A DNA stretch of 64,000 nt from assembly GCA_011800155.1 (NCBI GenBank), contig CM022368.1, positions 496,001-560,000 on the forward strand, written 5' to 3'. Below, one piece after another: positions 35,936 through 46,716 of this stretch (the first letter of the stretch is position 1; the number at the start of each line of letters is the position of its first letter). The translations under genes were made by a program, and so were the position numbers. The DNA comes from Flammulina velutipes. Taxonomy: Eukaryota > Basidiomycota > Agaricomycetes > Agaricales > Physalacriaceae. The notes under the pieces were generated by a model. It was not told where the DNA came from. It was given only the letters and a program-made list of their open reading frames with translations, and did not search any database.

Positions 35936-36547
35936 AGGAAGAGGCGATGAAGAAAGAGACGCCCACTTAACAACCACTCCAGGCTAGCTAAAGTGTCCAC
36001 ACAGTACTCACGATGACTCTTGCTGTTTCTTGACGCAGAGCGAAGTTGTATGTTTCATTACTTCCATGCGCAAGGGGAATTACTCATTTGAACACCACGT
36101 AGATAATATGTTCCTTGGTCGCCTTCCAAAGGAGGCTTCTCGCGTTGGGTTGTTCTTGTACAGGACAGATGGCTCTTGCGCATCTATGGCGAACTTGAAG
36201 TGATGTAGGTCATGCTCAGGCGGCAAGACCACCTCCGAGCGGACGAAGCTCAAACACTCTAACTTCTATTGTCCACCATCTATTCGAGGACAGTATTGGG
36301 ATACAGAATTCCTTGACGGGTAGCCTGCCTAATAACATTCTGATTTATCCATTATGAATGTTATTGTTAGATCCCTAAGGCTGAGAGCATGGCTTCTTCC
36401 GATGCTTTCTGGGCATCGGAAATTCAAAATCAATAAAAACAAAAACAAAAACAAAAAAAGTGAGCTTGAGCATTGCTTACTAAGTACATTGGTTTCTTTT
36501 CATCTGAATCTTCAAGAAAAAGTATAATTTAGGCTTCGATTGCTCTA
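35936..36547. other. Spacer, no gene seen
   Basis: Short ORFs only. The region includes a simple A5C repeat (listed separately) and the minus-strand downstream side of the second tRNA-Tyr. A T-run on the minus strand near 36518-36525 could end RNA polymerase III transcription. Confidence 0.45.
36435..36459 (+). repeat. Simple (A5C) repeat
   Basis: Three AAAAAC units and a final A-run form a short low-complexity tract. It has no evident function. Confidence 0.8.
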
Positions 36548-36633
36548 TCCGACCTGCCTGGTTCGAACAGGCGACCTCAAGATAAGCGTGTATCCTTTAC
36601 AGTCTCGCGCTCTGCCAGCTGAGCTAAGGTCGG
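36548..36633 (-). tRNA. tRNA-Tyr (GTA) with 13-base intron, copy 2
   Basis: The mature tRNA sequence is identical by eye to the copy at 29876-29961: the same acceptor stem, D arm, CGAGA/TCTTG anticodon stem, GTA anticodon and T arm. The 13-base intron differs (AGGATACACGCTT against TGGTTACCAGTTT) but keeps its length and position. Flanking DNA is unrelated. Such divergence confined to the intron fits selection, or concerted evolution, acting on the exon sequence only. Confidence 0.95.
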
Positions 36634-36688
36634 TAAAATTCACAGTTACGTGGGCCAGCCATGGAAATCTGATTATCTCGGTCTCCCA

Positions 36689-37475
36689 ATGACCACAACA
36701 GTCGTCTATGTAGTCCGTCACGGAGAGACGGACGCAAATAGGCAAGAGATCATTCAAGGGCACCTGGATACACACCTCAACGAGGCCGGACTCGCTCAAG
36801 CTGAATTGGTGGCGTCGGCTTTGAAAGATGTGGCCTTTGACATCGCGTTCACGAGCGATCTGAGTAGAGCAGCGAGGGTAGATTCAACTTTCTTTATTTC
36901 ATTGTGAGAAGATATTGAACTATAATTCAAGACTACAGAGGCGATTATGGCACACCATTCCGGTGTTCCCGTTCGATCACAAGCTGCACTGCGTGAACGG
37001 GTATGTGTTGGTTGCGAGACCGCTGCTGTGTTGTTGATTATACTCGCCATATGTATAGCATCTCGGAGTCCTCCAAGGAAAGACATATTCCGAAAAAAGG
37101 GCCGCAAACATCGACAAGGACCCGACAGCGGAACCTAACGATGTTTTTCTTGAACGGACTCTTGGTTGGTGGAACTCCGAGCTCGTCATAGAGGCCAGAC
37201 GCGTTGAGGCTCGTGGCGTCCTCGTTGTCTCCCATGGAGGCTTTATCAATACCCTGGTCAAGGGCCTTATACAGCGTCATCATATGTCTTCCGACATCGC
37301 AAGAGCGGAAGGACCGCTGTGGAAATGCTGGAACTGTTCGATTACGACCATAGAACTAGACTTGGAGAAGGGAACCGCTAGACTGATAAAGTATGGAGCC
37401 ACGGAGCATTTAGATGGGTTCAAGATGGTAGAAAGCAACGTAGATGTGCAGGTAGAGGAAAGGAATTCTCAGTAG
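36689..37475 (+). CDS. Histidine phosphatase / phosphoglycerate mutase-like protein
   Basis: The start MTTTVVYVVRHGETDANRQ is at 36689, 55 bases after the tRNA. The RHGE motif carries the phosphorylated histidine, and VLVVSHGGFINTLV carries the second histidine. Between them are FTSDLSRAAR, TEAIMAHHSGVP, ERHLGVLQGKTYSE (with the LGxLQG signature) and GWWNSELVIEARR. Two introns (about 36880-36934 and 37000-37058) keep the frame. The protein is about 225 residues. The family includes phosphoglycerate mutases, fructose-2,6-bisphosphatases and broad phosphatases. The small size and LGxLQG motif favour a phosphatase of the cofactor-dependent mutase superfamily, not the glycolytic enzyme. The substrate is unassigned. 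Confidence 0.88.
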
Positions 37476-37614
37476 AAAAATCAATACCGTGGGTCGATGT
37501 GACATAAGGGGATAATAGTCTGAATCCCGCCGCGCACAGCCTTGTGTCTAATATCAACCGATCCACTCCTTTTTACTTCGCCTCTCCTTTCGTCTCTACT
37601 CTCACTATCCAACT

Positions 37615-39564
37615 ATGTCTCCGCCGCCTTCAGAACATACGCCACTCATACAAAATGGGAACTCAACCTCGGAGCGGCGTCCAACCTTCGCGCAGCGCGC
37701 CTTGGCCGTTATCAAAGCTACGGATGAGCCGTCTTGGGGCCAATCGCTCAAATCTTTCTTGTTTGGAAGCTACTTGAATGTTTTGCTTGTCTTCGTACCT
37801 CTCAGTGCTTTTGCGCACTATTTGCAGTGGGACGCTGCTCTCCGCTTTTCTTTCAGCTTCATTGCTATCATTCCGCTGGCTAAGGTTTGTGGCACTGTTC
37901 GAACGTTGGTCAACACGTGGTTCTCAACGTTATTCAGCTCCTGGGCGAGGCGACAGAGCAGATGTCTTTCAAGCTTGGACAAACTCTTGCCGGACTTTTG
38001 AACGCCTCATTCGGGAACGCTGTCGAAATAATTGTCGGAATTGCTGCCTTGATGCAAGGTATGTCATTGAAAGCTCCACCCACCCTATCCAGTCTGATTG
38101 TTTTATTTTCCAGACGAGCTGATCATTGTGCAAAACTCTGTACGTCTCTTCGCGATAGCGTGTCTTACTATTCTCAAGAATCTCTAGATGCTCGGCTCCA
38201 TTCTATCCAACATTCTTCTTGTCTTAGGCTGTTCATTCTTGGCCGGTAAGGCTGTTCATTCTCGGTCTACCCACGTTTCTTAACCGCGTCATAGCCGGAA
38301 CGCGCTTTAGCGAAAGCAACTTTCAAGTAACTGCCGCACAAGCGTGAGTTGATAGCCCTGTTCTATAAGCATAGCCTTGCTGAATTCAAATTATGCCCGT
38401 CACCAGTTCGAGCTCTGTATGTGTTGTTGTTCCCTATCGTTCCTGTCACTGATGAACTATATAGCTGATGACGCTGTCTTGTATCAGTGCGTTATTTTTG
38501 CTGTTCAGACAGCTTGCACCGCTCACAATTCACTCCATAGCCCTCGTTATCCCAGCAGCCTACCACACTGTCAAAACGGGTGATATTGCACTCTTCCCCT
38601 CCCCTTCCCAAGGTTCCGGACTCGCTACCTCTAATGGGACTGACGGTGGTAATACTTGGTTGGACATAGATCGCGCGGGCCACGATGGCCTTCTTATCAT
38701 CTCCCGCGGAACTGCAATCTTGCTCTTGGGAATGTACATAGTCTATCTTTACTTCCAAGTAAGTCTGCCCCATACACACTCTACTAGCCCGGTGCTGATG
38801 ATATCTATAGCTGAAATCTCATCACTACTTGTTCGTTGCGGATGCTAACGCAAACCGACTCGAAAACGGTGACGGCGAGGCACCAGAACCTGAAGTACCG
38901 ACTATGAGTGTTGTATCGGCCGGTGTATGGTTTGTGGATTTGCCTTGACACACTTGCGCTACGTATTAACGGTCTCGCTAGTCTTCTTGTCGTCACTGTC
39001 ATCACGTCGTTCTGTGCCGATTACCGTAAGCACTATCGCGAGTTTTTATTTCTCTATTACTGACGTTCATGGTATAGTCGTCGCGTCGATTGAAGAGTTC
39101 GCGGAAAGATACTCTATCCCCAAGCCATTCATTGGATTGATTCTCATCCCGATTGTGGCCAATGCAGCAGAGCATGTTACATCCATCTGGATGGCGATGA
39201 AAGGACAGATGGAATTGACCATTGGCATCTGCGTTGGCAGCTCTATCGTATGTCGCGCCTTCTCTTCCATCGTTTTAGGCTTCTAACGCGTTGGACACAG
39301 CAAATTGCCACATTTGTCGTCCCGCTCTTGGTCATCATCGGATGGATTTCGGGACATGAGCTGACACTGTTCTTCGCCAACTTTGAGACCATATCGTTGT
39401 TCGTTTCGGTATTCTTGGTGAACACGCTCATCCAGGATGGCAAGTCAAATTACATGGAGGGCCTCATGCTCATTGTCCTCTATCTTGTCATCGCCCTCGC
39501 GTGTACGTTCTGGTTTCCTTGCCTTCTTCCCGTCACTGACAGATTCTCAGTCTGGGTCTCGTAA
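37615..39564 (+). CDS. CAX-type vacuolar Ca2+/H+ exchanger
   Basis: The start MSPPPSEHTPLIQNGNS precedes FGSYLNVLLVFVPLSAFAHY, the first of about eleven membrane spans. The two signature helices of cation/proton exchangers are present: GQTLAGLLNASFGNAVEIIV (c-1) and LIPIVANAAEHVTSIWMAMK (c-2). Other spans include MLGSILSNILLVLGCSFLA, FVVPLLVIIGWISGHEL and GLMLIVLYLVIALA. A loop around ANANRLENGDGEAPEPEVP is acidic. Short introns cut most spans; the last joins ALA to FWVS. Length is about 430 residues, as expected for yeast Vcx1-like proteins. It exchanges cytosolic calcium for vacuolar protons and shapes calcium signals. A dileucine-like TPLI motif near the N-terminus fits vacuolar sorting. 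Confidence 0.94.
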
Positions 39565-39897
39565 TAATCTCCTCCACTCAAAACAGCGCAACCTTGGATA
39601 TTGGCTATTTATCTATCATACCCTCGTTCATCTCTCTCCTGATGTAGCATACTATTTTCATGTTATTTTCTAGTACAGCAAGTGGTATATACACTCTTCC
39701 CGCGCTTCCTAGTTCCATATTCTGTACCATCTTCTCCTCTTATCGTACCGTATCTTGTCGTGTCGCCTAGAAGATGTACTGTAATAAAAAGACGTTGTGT
39801 GGAAAGTTCGAGTGCATTGTCATTGGTTCTCGCATAACTCCGAGAAGTTGAGAAGAGATCCTTTCATCTCCACCAACACCATCTCTATTTTCCCGTC
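39565..39897. other. Spacer between CAX and DOA1 genes
   Basis: Contains the 3' untranslated region of the exchanger gene, with a likely poly(A) signal (AATAAA at about 39782), and the promoter of the following gene. No coding signal is seen. Confidence 0.5.
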
Positions 39898-42800
39898 ATG
39901 CCCTACAAATTATCGGCGACGCTGACTGCCCATTCCTCGGACGTATGTCTCTATCGTAACGGAGAGCGTACACGAACTAATAACGGTACAGGTCCGGGCT
40001 GTTGCATCGCCAACGAATGACCTTGTCCTTTCGGCGTCGCGAGACACGAGTGCGATCTCCTGGCAGCGCGACTCCTCCTCATCTTCGTTCGCTCCGGTAT
40101 CGATACTCAAGGCAGGATCGCGATACGTAAATGCCGTCGCTTATCTCGCGCCAACAGAGCCAGGATCGAAGGGTACGTTGCACTCGCCAGCTTCGGCGTC
40201 GACTGACGCTCTCATATTGCAGGCTACGCTGTCACTGGTGGCCAGGACACAGTAATCAACGTGTTCTCTTTGGATGCACCGAGGGATGACCCCGATTACG
40301 CGTTAGTTGGACACTCGGAGAATGTCTGTGCGCTGGACACGACGCCCGCCGGGACGATCATATCTGGATCCTGGGATAGGTGTGTGCTCGGTACTCGTTA
40401 TGATGAAGGAAAAGGAGATCTCAAACTTTACAGGACGGCTAAGGTCTGGAAAGGCTGGCAATTGGCATACGAGCTCCGAGGACATGAACAGTCGGTTTGG
40501 GCCGTACTAGCAGTGGACGAAGACCAAGCCCTTACAGGTGCGTTGTACACCTACCCGCAATATCCACGCATCCAACTATTGTTAGGCTCTGCTGACAAGA
40601 CCATAAAATTGTGGCAAAAGAACAAATGTATCAACACATTTACTGGCCACCAAGATGCCGTTCGCGGACTTGCCCTCGTTCTCGACCTCGGTTTCGCTTC
40701 GTGCTCGAACGACAGGTATACAGATTTCACGTTCCGTTGCCCCATTCTTACATCCAGCTATTAGTGAGATACGCGTCTGGACCCTTGGTGGAGACGTCAT
40801 TTATACGCTTTCTGGCCACACATCTTTCGTGTACAGTCTCTCTGTGCTGTCCACCGGAGATATCGTATCTTCTGGCGAAGACCGTTCAGTGCGCGTTTGG
40901 AAAGACGGCGAGTGTGCTCAAGTCATTACTCACCCGGCCATATCTGTGTGGACCGTGTCATCCATGCCCAATGGGGACATCGTTAGCGGATCGAGCGATG
41001 GTGTCGTACGCGTATTCAGTGCGTCTGAGGAACGGTGGGCATCGGAAAGCGATTTGAAAGAATACGACCATCTATTGGCCAGCCAAGCTTTGCCCACCCA
41101 CCAGGTTGGCGACGTGAAGAAGAGTGACTTGCCTGGTCCCGAAGTGCTCTCCACTCCGGGAGACAAGCCTGGTAAAGTTCAGATGGTACGGAATGGGGAT
41201 ATCGTAGAAGCACATCAGGTATTTGAATACAGCTATCAAAATCATCTAACGTTTTGACTCTTTACAGTGGGATGTCGCGTCTTTCTCGTGGAAGAAGATT
41301 GGAGACGTCGTTGATGCTGTCGGCCAGGGACGCAGACAACTATACGAGGGCAAGGAATACGACTACGTCTTTGATGTGGATATACAAGACGGTGTTCCAC
41401 CTCTCAAACTTCCTTTCAATGTCACAGGTAAAATTTCGCCCAATCTTCGGGAAACGGTCCTGACAAAATCTACCAGAAAATCCTTTCGGAGCGGCTCAGC
41501 GCTTCTTGGAACGTAACGAGCTTCCAGCATCATATGTCGATCAGGTCGTACAGTTCATAGAGCAAAACACAAAAGGCGTCAGCCTGGGAAGTAACGAGGA
41601 CTTTGTCGACCCGTTTACAGGCGCTTCGAGATATAGAAGTTCTGCAGCATCTGTGCCAACAGGACCAGCATCGCAGTATGTTGATCCCTTCACCGGGGCG
41701 TCGAGGTATACTGCTGCACCCACACCTCAAGCCTCAACCAATAATCAAGAATATATGGATCCCTTTACCGGCGCCTCTAGGTATTCTGGCGCTCAAAGTG
41801 TCAGCCCTCCACCGAAGGTTCTGTCGATATTGCCAGCTGTGCGTATGGTTTACTTATGCATTGTGTGTAATAATCTGACGCGACTTTTTCAAGGCTGCAC
41901 CTGTCACCTTCAAGCAAGCTAATGTGGCGGCCATGCAAGTTAAATTAGTGCAATTTAATGATATCTTACGCAACGAGATAGTAAGTCGATTCGTCACATC
42001 GAAATAGAATTCTAGCTGACATACTTATAGTCCACATCGACGCTGGCGATGTATCCTCAAGAGATCTCTGCTGTCGAGGAAATATTCCTCTATCTATCTA
42101 CTGTCACACCAACCACTACCGGGCGATCCTTACTGTCGCCATACCACGCAGAAGCGCTTATTAGCATTCTTGACCGGTGGCCGCAAACACAGCTCTTTCC
42201 TGTAATAGACCTTAGTCGCCTCTTTGCTGGCTTCTGTGCCGACGTGTTCGACTCTGCGGAATCCCGTCTGTCCTTTGTGCGCGCATTGTCTAAAGCGTGT
42301 GACTTCACAGGAACATCTTTGGAGGGCGCGACCGGTAAAGCGAGGGAGACAAACGTGCTGTTGACACTGAGAGCGTTAGCTAATCTAATCGCGAATACAC
42401 CAGATTGGGAAGGGACGAAACTTGTCTTTGACGAGGTGAGCTGCCTTTTGAATCCTTTCGGCTGGGCTCATCAGTTTGTAGATTTTGGTTGTATTGGAAA
42501 GAGGGCAGCTTGCCAGGCTCAATAAACAGGCGAGGATTGCGTTGGCGTCCTTGATTTTCAAGTACGTCGCTGTCTAATTCTTCCCACTTCCCATTGGCAC
42601 TAAACAGGATCTGCTTAGCTTGTCCTGTTTGGCCTTACAATGTCCCTTGAGCTCAGAGCAGCGTGAACGAATTATCGCCCTTGTGCTTCCCTTCGTAGCG
42701 TTGGAAGACAATGAAGGAGAGTCCGCTTATCGTGGCTTGGTTGCCCTTGGAAATACGGTCGGTCTCTTTCTATTCCACTACACACTAGCGCTGATATGTC

Positions 42801-42944
42801 CCTGTCCAGTTGCTTTCAATGAAGCAAAACAACATCAAGTCATTGTACGCACCGAATGTAGCGTCGACAATAACTCCCATCACCACACGGATTCCTGAAG
42901 ACCGCCTGAAAGCGGTGATAAATGAGATTAAAACATTGGTGTAG
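39898..42944 (+). CDS. DOA1: DOA1/UFD3/PLAA: WD40-PFU-PUL ubiquitin-binding cofactor of Cdc48
   Basis: The start MPYKLSATLTAHSSD opens a seven-bladed WD40 propeller (VRAVASPTNDLVLSASRD, NVCALDTTPAGTIISGSWDR, QSVWAVLAVDEDQALTGSAD, VRGLALVLDLGFASCSND, FVYSLSVLSTGDIVSSGED, ISVWTVSSMPNGDIVSGSSD). The PFU domain follows (WKKIGDVVDAVGQG, YDYVFDVDI, LPFNVTENPFGAAQRFL), then a linker with three copies of DPFTGASRY, and the PUL domain, which binds the Cdc48/p97 tail (VKLVQFNDILRNEI, WPQTQLFPVIDLSRLF). The protein controls ubiquitin levels and mitochondrial and ribosome-linked degradation. About ten introns were traced. It ends NEIKTLV at 42944, 68 bases from the converging pseudogene. Confidence 0.96.
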
Positions 42945-43011
42945 ATTTTCGAAGGACGATGTAGATACTGTATATGGGTATGACTGCTTTTACATTTTTG
43001 TGTAATACACT

Positions 43012-44062
43012 CTATGACCTTTCGGCAACGAGACAAACGTCGCCATAGACATAGGCGATTGAAGCCTCATTTCCATACGCGACATACGCAGAGGGCACCT
43101 CGTTCCTGCGTGTGTTGTTGGTGACCCAAAGCACTTGGGTATCCTCGGAAACCTCGTCCAAATCCTTATAGAGCTCCTTGAGGTTACCATGCTCTATCTC
43201 ATAGCCGGGATCTGGAATAAAATCTGAGCCCAAATATTCTCTGCTCCCTTCGGAGTCCTCGTTGGTATACAAGGTCTGGAGCGTGACATCAAGGCCAACA
43301 TCCTGGCAGGCGCTGTAGATGAGAGCGTCGTTTCCCTTCAAGAAAGACTCGAGCTCCGACAAGTCATAGGAAACGTCCCTGCGGTCGTCTTGGTATATGG
43401 AGTATTGATGCGCCGGGTCGAAGCAGAGCTTTTGCGCTTGTTGTCGAAGAGCATCACATAAGATGTCGTACTTCTCGTTAGTGACCTTGACCTTGGAGAT
43501 GGTGTCAGCGCTTTCGAAGTATAGGTTGTACGGGATGGTGATGCGACTGCCTGAGGTGACAGATCCGAACATGCGTGTCTTTATGGGCTTTGAAGAAGGA
43601 ACCTTGATCTGGAGGAAATTTTGGTCAGCCATCGGACGGGGCAATGGAAGGCAATGCACTCATACCATAGATATTCAGTTTGTAAGGCTCAGTGCGGATT
43701 CTGCGACGCAAAGCAACATTCGTCTCAACGAGGTCTTGTTGGATTTTTTTGCAGAATATTGGTGTTGGCGAGTTCAAACGGCATAGAGAACTGGGAAAGG
43801 TCTAGCTTCAGAGCTTTGCGGTAACTTTCATCTAGGACAATCTCGTTGCCTCGCCCCAAGGGTGCAGCATCGCATACAGAAATGAGTTCACTGAGCTCTT
43901 CGCTATCTTGTACGAGGTTGACAGTCTCAGCTCTGAAGAGTATGTCAATGATAATGCACAGGGTCTAGGAAGTTACGAGGAGGTTTTGCTTGCTCTGTAG
44001 TAGAGATCAGTGTTCAACAGGAACTTTACAAGTGCAGCTGGTAAATGATTCTTTTGGGACAT
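43012..44062 (-). pseudogene. Decayed 2OG-Fe(II) oxygenase (prolyl 4-hydroxylase-like)
   Basis: The N-terminal half is readable: MSQKNHLPAALVKFLLNTDL, an intron, then SELISVCDAAPLGRGNEIV and YRKALKLDLSQFSMPFELAN. A run of seven A (43743-43749 on the complement) shifts the frame after NILQK; removing one base in thought restores a family-like continuation ending EPYKLNIY. A phase-1 intron then gives GSFFKAHKDT, the first iron ligands (H-x-D). Immediately afterwards the frame shifts again into MFGS, which runs directly into VTSGSRITIPYNLYF. About 50-60 residues normally present between these points, including the distal iron-binding histidine, appear to be missing. The C-terminal ~170 residues stay open to 43012. 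Three independent lesions indicate a pseudogene. A sequencing error could explain only the homopolymer. Confidence 0.75.
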
Positions 44063-45223
44063 GCCAGATACGTTGCATGGCGGGATGCATTTTGTGAGTC
44101 CAAGAATGGGGAATCCAGGGAAAGAAGGCGGGTCCTTTGATATCGACTTCGGGAGCGGGATTCGGGATTCGAGAGTTCAATATGAGGGCGGGATGAGTCA
44201 AGCGCGCAATCATTTCCGCACCAGTCATAATTCAAGCATCGGGATACAACGTCTAAGGCCTAAAAAAGGATGTGCACCACACTAACGAGCCCCAATGCTG
44301 TAAAATAGCAGCAGAAGGGAGATACGGAGGTGTATACTATGCATTGCACCATTACTTCATCTGCTGCGAGGGCCTCCCAATGCGACGCACCGACCACTGA
44401 ATAGAGCGGCGCGTATTGAGAAAGAGAGGGGGAAAGTCAAAGCTTAAAATTGATGAAAATCGGTTTTACGCTCTGCGTCTTTAGGGCCGGGTGTTCGCGT
44501 AGTAGTTCCCTCGAGCTCGATATTCAACTGTCCAGAAGGGCGCACCGACATGATAGTGTACTTTCAGTAGGGAACGAGCATGAAGTGTTGACTCACACCC
44601 TAGTCAAGCTGCTTGTTATAATTTATCATTACGCCACATAAACAGACGGGCTCTGGTGCCGCCAAGCTATTACTGGGGAAGTTATGAATGAATGTTGTCA
44701 GGCCTCCGAAGTGAATTAGAGGTAAAGTTAGAAGGAAGTAACATTGCGGGAAAAGAATGATTTGTTGTGCTAGTATATTGAATAATTTCGGTCGGTATTG
44801 TTACATTTGTTTTAACCGAACTTGTCTTGATACCATTCCTGTCACAACTCCAGTTATTTTTGAGCCTCACTTGCGTTTAATAATCCTCTTCGAATTCTCG
44901 GAGCGAACGAGAACTCGTCCAACATGTTCTTGAAGCTTCGTCAGCACATGGGATGAATAGTAGGCAGTAGGCATCCACGCACCAACGGTTCATAGCTAGC
45001 GAACTTCCCGGAAGTCAGCAAGGTGTTGAAATAACGGGGATGGTCCGAACCAAGATATACACCTGTACGCGCTGATTCAGATCAACTTCCTCCCTTTTCC
45101 CTTTTCCTCTCCTCCTCCTCCCTCTCTCCCTCACGCCTTCTCTGCCCCTCCCCTCGTCCATCTTCTCCATATACTTTACCTCCGCGCTACAACAATCAAT
45201 TATCAGCGTCCAATTTCGACGTC
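44063..45223. other. Spacer with strong pyrimidine tract
   Basis: No gene is supported between the pseudogene and 45223. At about 45087-45180 there is an almost pure C/T tract on the plus strand, ending near ATATACTTTACC. In fungi such tracts often lie just upstream of transcription starts, which points to a plus-strand transcript beginning near 45190. A TGTGGCGT word lies on the complement at 44631-44638. Confidence 0.45.
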
Positions 45224-45568
45224 ATGACCAGAAGATCACGTACTCAATTCCCCTCTGCAGATCAGATAACCGGGGGCACATATTCTTCCCTGCACAAAAA
45301 CAGGTCAACGTCGATATTGTACCAACAGAATGGAAAATGCACTGACCAAGTGTGCTCAAAACCGCCCTGGTCAAATACCCGCCCTTCGACTTGTCTTCCC
45401 ACGCGGTTCTCCCATCCGGGCAGGCCGATATACAAAGCTATTAAATTGCAATCTCATAAGATATCGCCAAATGTGATCAATGGAGATGTACCACAGAGAT
45501 ATGTTCAGGCTCTCCCCAACTTGCACAACGGAACCATTGGCAAAATCCATGACAGGTTAACCAACTAG
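45224..45568 (+). CDS. Possible small ORF downstream of pyrimidine tract
   Basis: A 114-codon ORF (MTRRSRTQFPSADQITGG) begins about 40 bases after a long C/T tract. It is rich in Ser, Thr, Pro and Lys, with two cysteines (DQVCSKPPWS, STCLPTRF). There is no signal peptide and no known domain. Its end overlaps the tentative 3' end of the converging metacaspase-like gene. It may be a small gene or the leader of a noncoding transcript. Confidence 0.3.
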   Translation: MTRRSRTQFPSADQITGGTYSSLHKNRSTSILYQQNGKCTDQVCSKPPWSNTRPSTCLPTRFSHPGRPIYKAIKLQSHKISPNVINGDVPQRYVQALPNLHNGTIGKIHDRLTN

Positions 45569-46716
45569 ACGGAGTCGAATCCCACCATATTGAAGCATCC
45601 CAATCAAATCAGTAACTGTAGAAGACCGTCGCCTTGAGCTCATACCTCGTCCCAAGAGCCGGTCCCCGAGATACATCAGGTACTTCCCCAGCATGAAAAG
45701 CACTTTCTCCCACCATGACGATCACTTTAGAATTTGAAAGGTAGAGGCTGACTCACCTTGGCCCGCTCCGAGACAAACTACAACCAACAGTCAGTGTCCC
45801 GAGTACAGTCGATGTAATAGATCTAGAACTCACAGGTAGTACACTTGTCATAATGGTTACATCGATGGTGCGGAAGGTCTGTGAGTGTCAATGTCGCACA
45901 AACTGACTCTCTGCAGCATTCACATACCCAGGATTGTCCCACTCGTACAGCAATCAAACACTGCCTTACAATCCAACTCTAATCAGCTGCTTGAACCTCG
46001 AAGGAAGAGCTCACCACCAATGTCGCCCCCCTAGCCTTCATCACCCCCTTCGTCACCAATACGTCCTTCAACCAGTCATCGATGACAGTGTTTCCATCCG
46101 AAGCCACAATGACTAAATCATTCACCACAAATATCAACACATTGTTCGGGAGACGGAAAAGAGAGGGAAACGAACGTTCATTCTTGCCGTCATCTTCATC
46201 GTTGTCCGCTGGCGCGTCCTCCTGGATTCCATGGCCTGAAACTAATATCCACCCAATGAGTGCATCAGGACAAGGGAGAAAACGGACTAACAGTGCAAAA
46301 AATACCAACCCTCATCCTGAAATCGTCCAACGAATTCATGCAACTTTTCCTCCTGGCATCGTCAGTCACATCGAGCCACAGATGGACTGTAACTTTGAAA
46401 ACATACAATTTTGGCTTTGGTCGCATCCCTGACTTCAAGGACGCTGATATGGTCATCCCCGACATTGGCCACTAGGTCGTAAAGCAATCAGAGAAACGTA
46501 TTAGTGGGAAGAGAAAACGTTCCGCTCACGATGTTGACCCCAAAACTCCCGCACCGCCTTGACGTCGCTGTCCACAGCGTCAGACCCGCAGCCTTTGCAC
46601 GCTCCAATGACGAGAATCTGTACGTCTCTGTCCGTGTCTCCGTCTCGTCTTCCTTCATCTCGCCTTGCTTCATCTGGTGGGGAGGACCACAACAAACTGC
46701 GTAACCAAGTGAACAT
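45557..46716 (-). CDS. Metacaspase-like (caspase-fold, C14) protein, truncated
   Basis: Spliced exons read DVQILVIGACKGCGSD, SDVKAVREFWGQH, DDHISVLEVRDATKAKI, EEKLHEFVGRFQDEGWYFLH, FSGHGIQEDAPADNDEDDG (catalytic His in SGHG), VNDLVIVASDGNTVIDDWLK, and AVFDCCTSGTIL, where fungal metacaspases usually read DSCHSG. The catalytic cysteine position is kept; Ser before it is Cys and His after it is Thr. Then come LPHHRCNHYDKCTT and VSERAK. The p10-like C-terminal part, with its usual S-x-C substrate-pocket region, is not found. The tail instead reads YLMYLGDRLLGRGMSSRRRS and ends at 45557. The intron after GWYFLH has a GTTAGT donor. Metacaspases cleave after Arg or Lys. The start at 46716 and the 3' end are tentative, and activity is doubtful. 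Confidence 0.65.

Noticed and set aside
36650..36688. Earlier start for the histidine phosphatase
   Set aside because: The upstream frame lacks an ATG in phase (it would need GTG), and the RHGE-bearing N-terminus is complete from 36689.
41611..41790. Three DPFTGASRY repeats taken as a possible new repeat protein
   Set aside because: They lie in the linker between the PFU and PUL domains of DOA1/PLAA, where short repeats of this kind are known.
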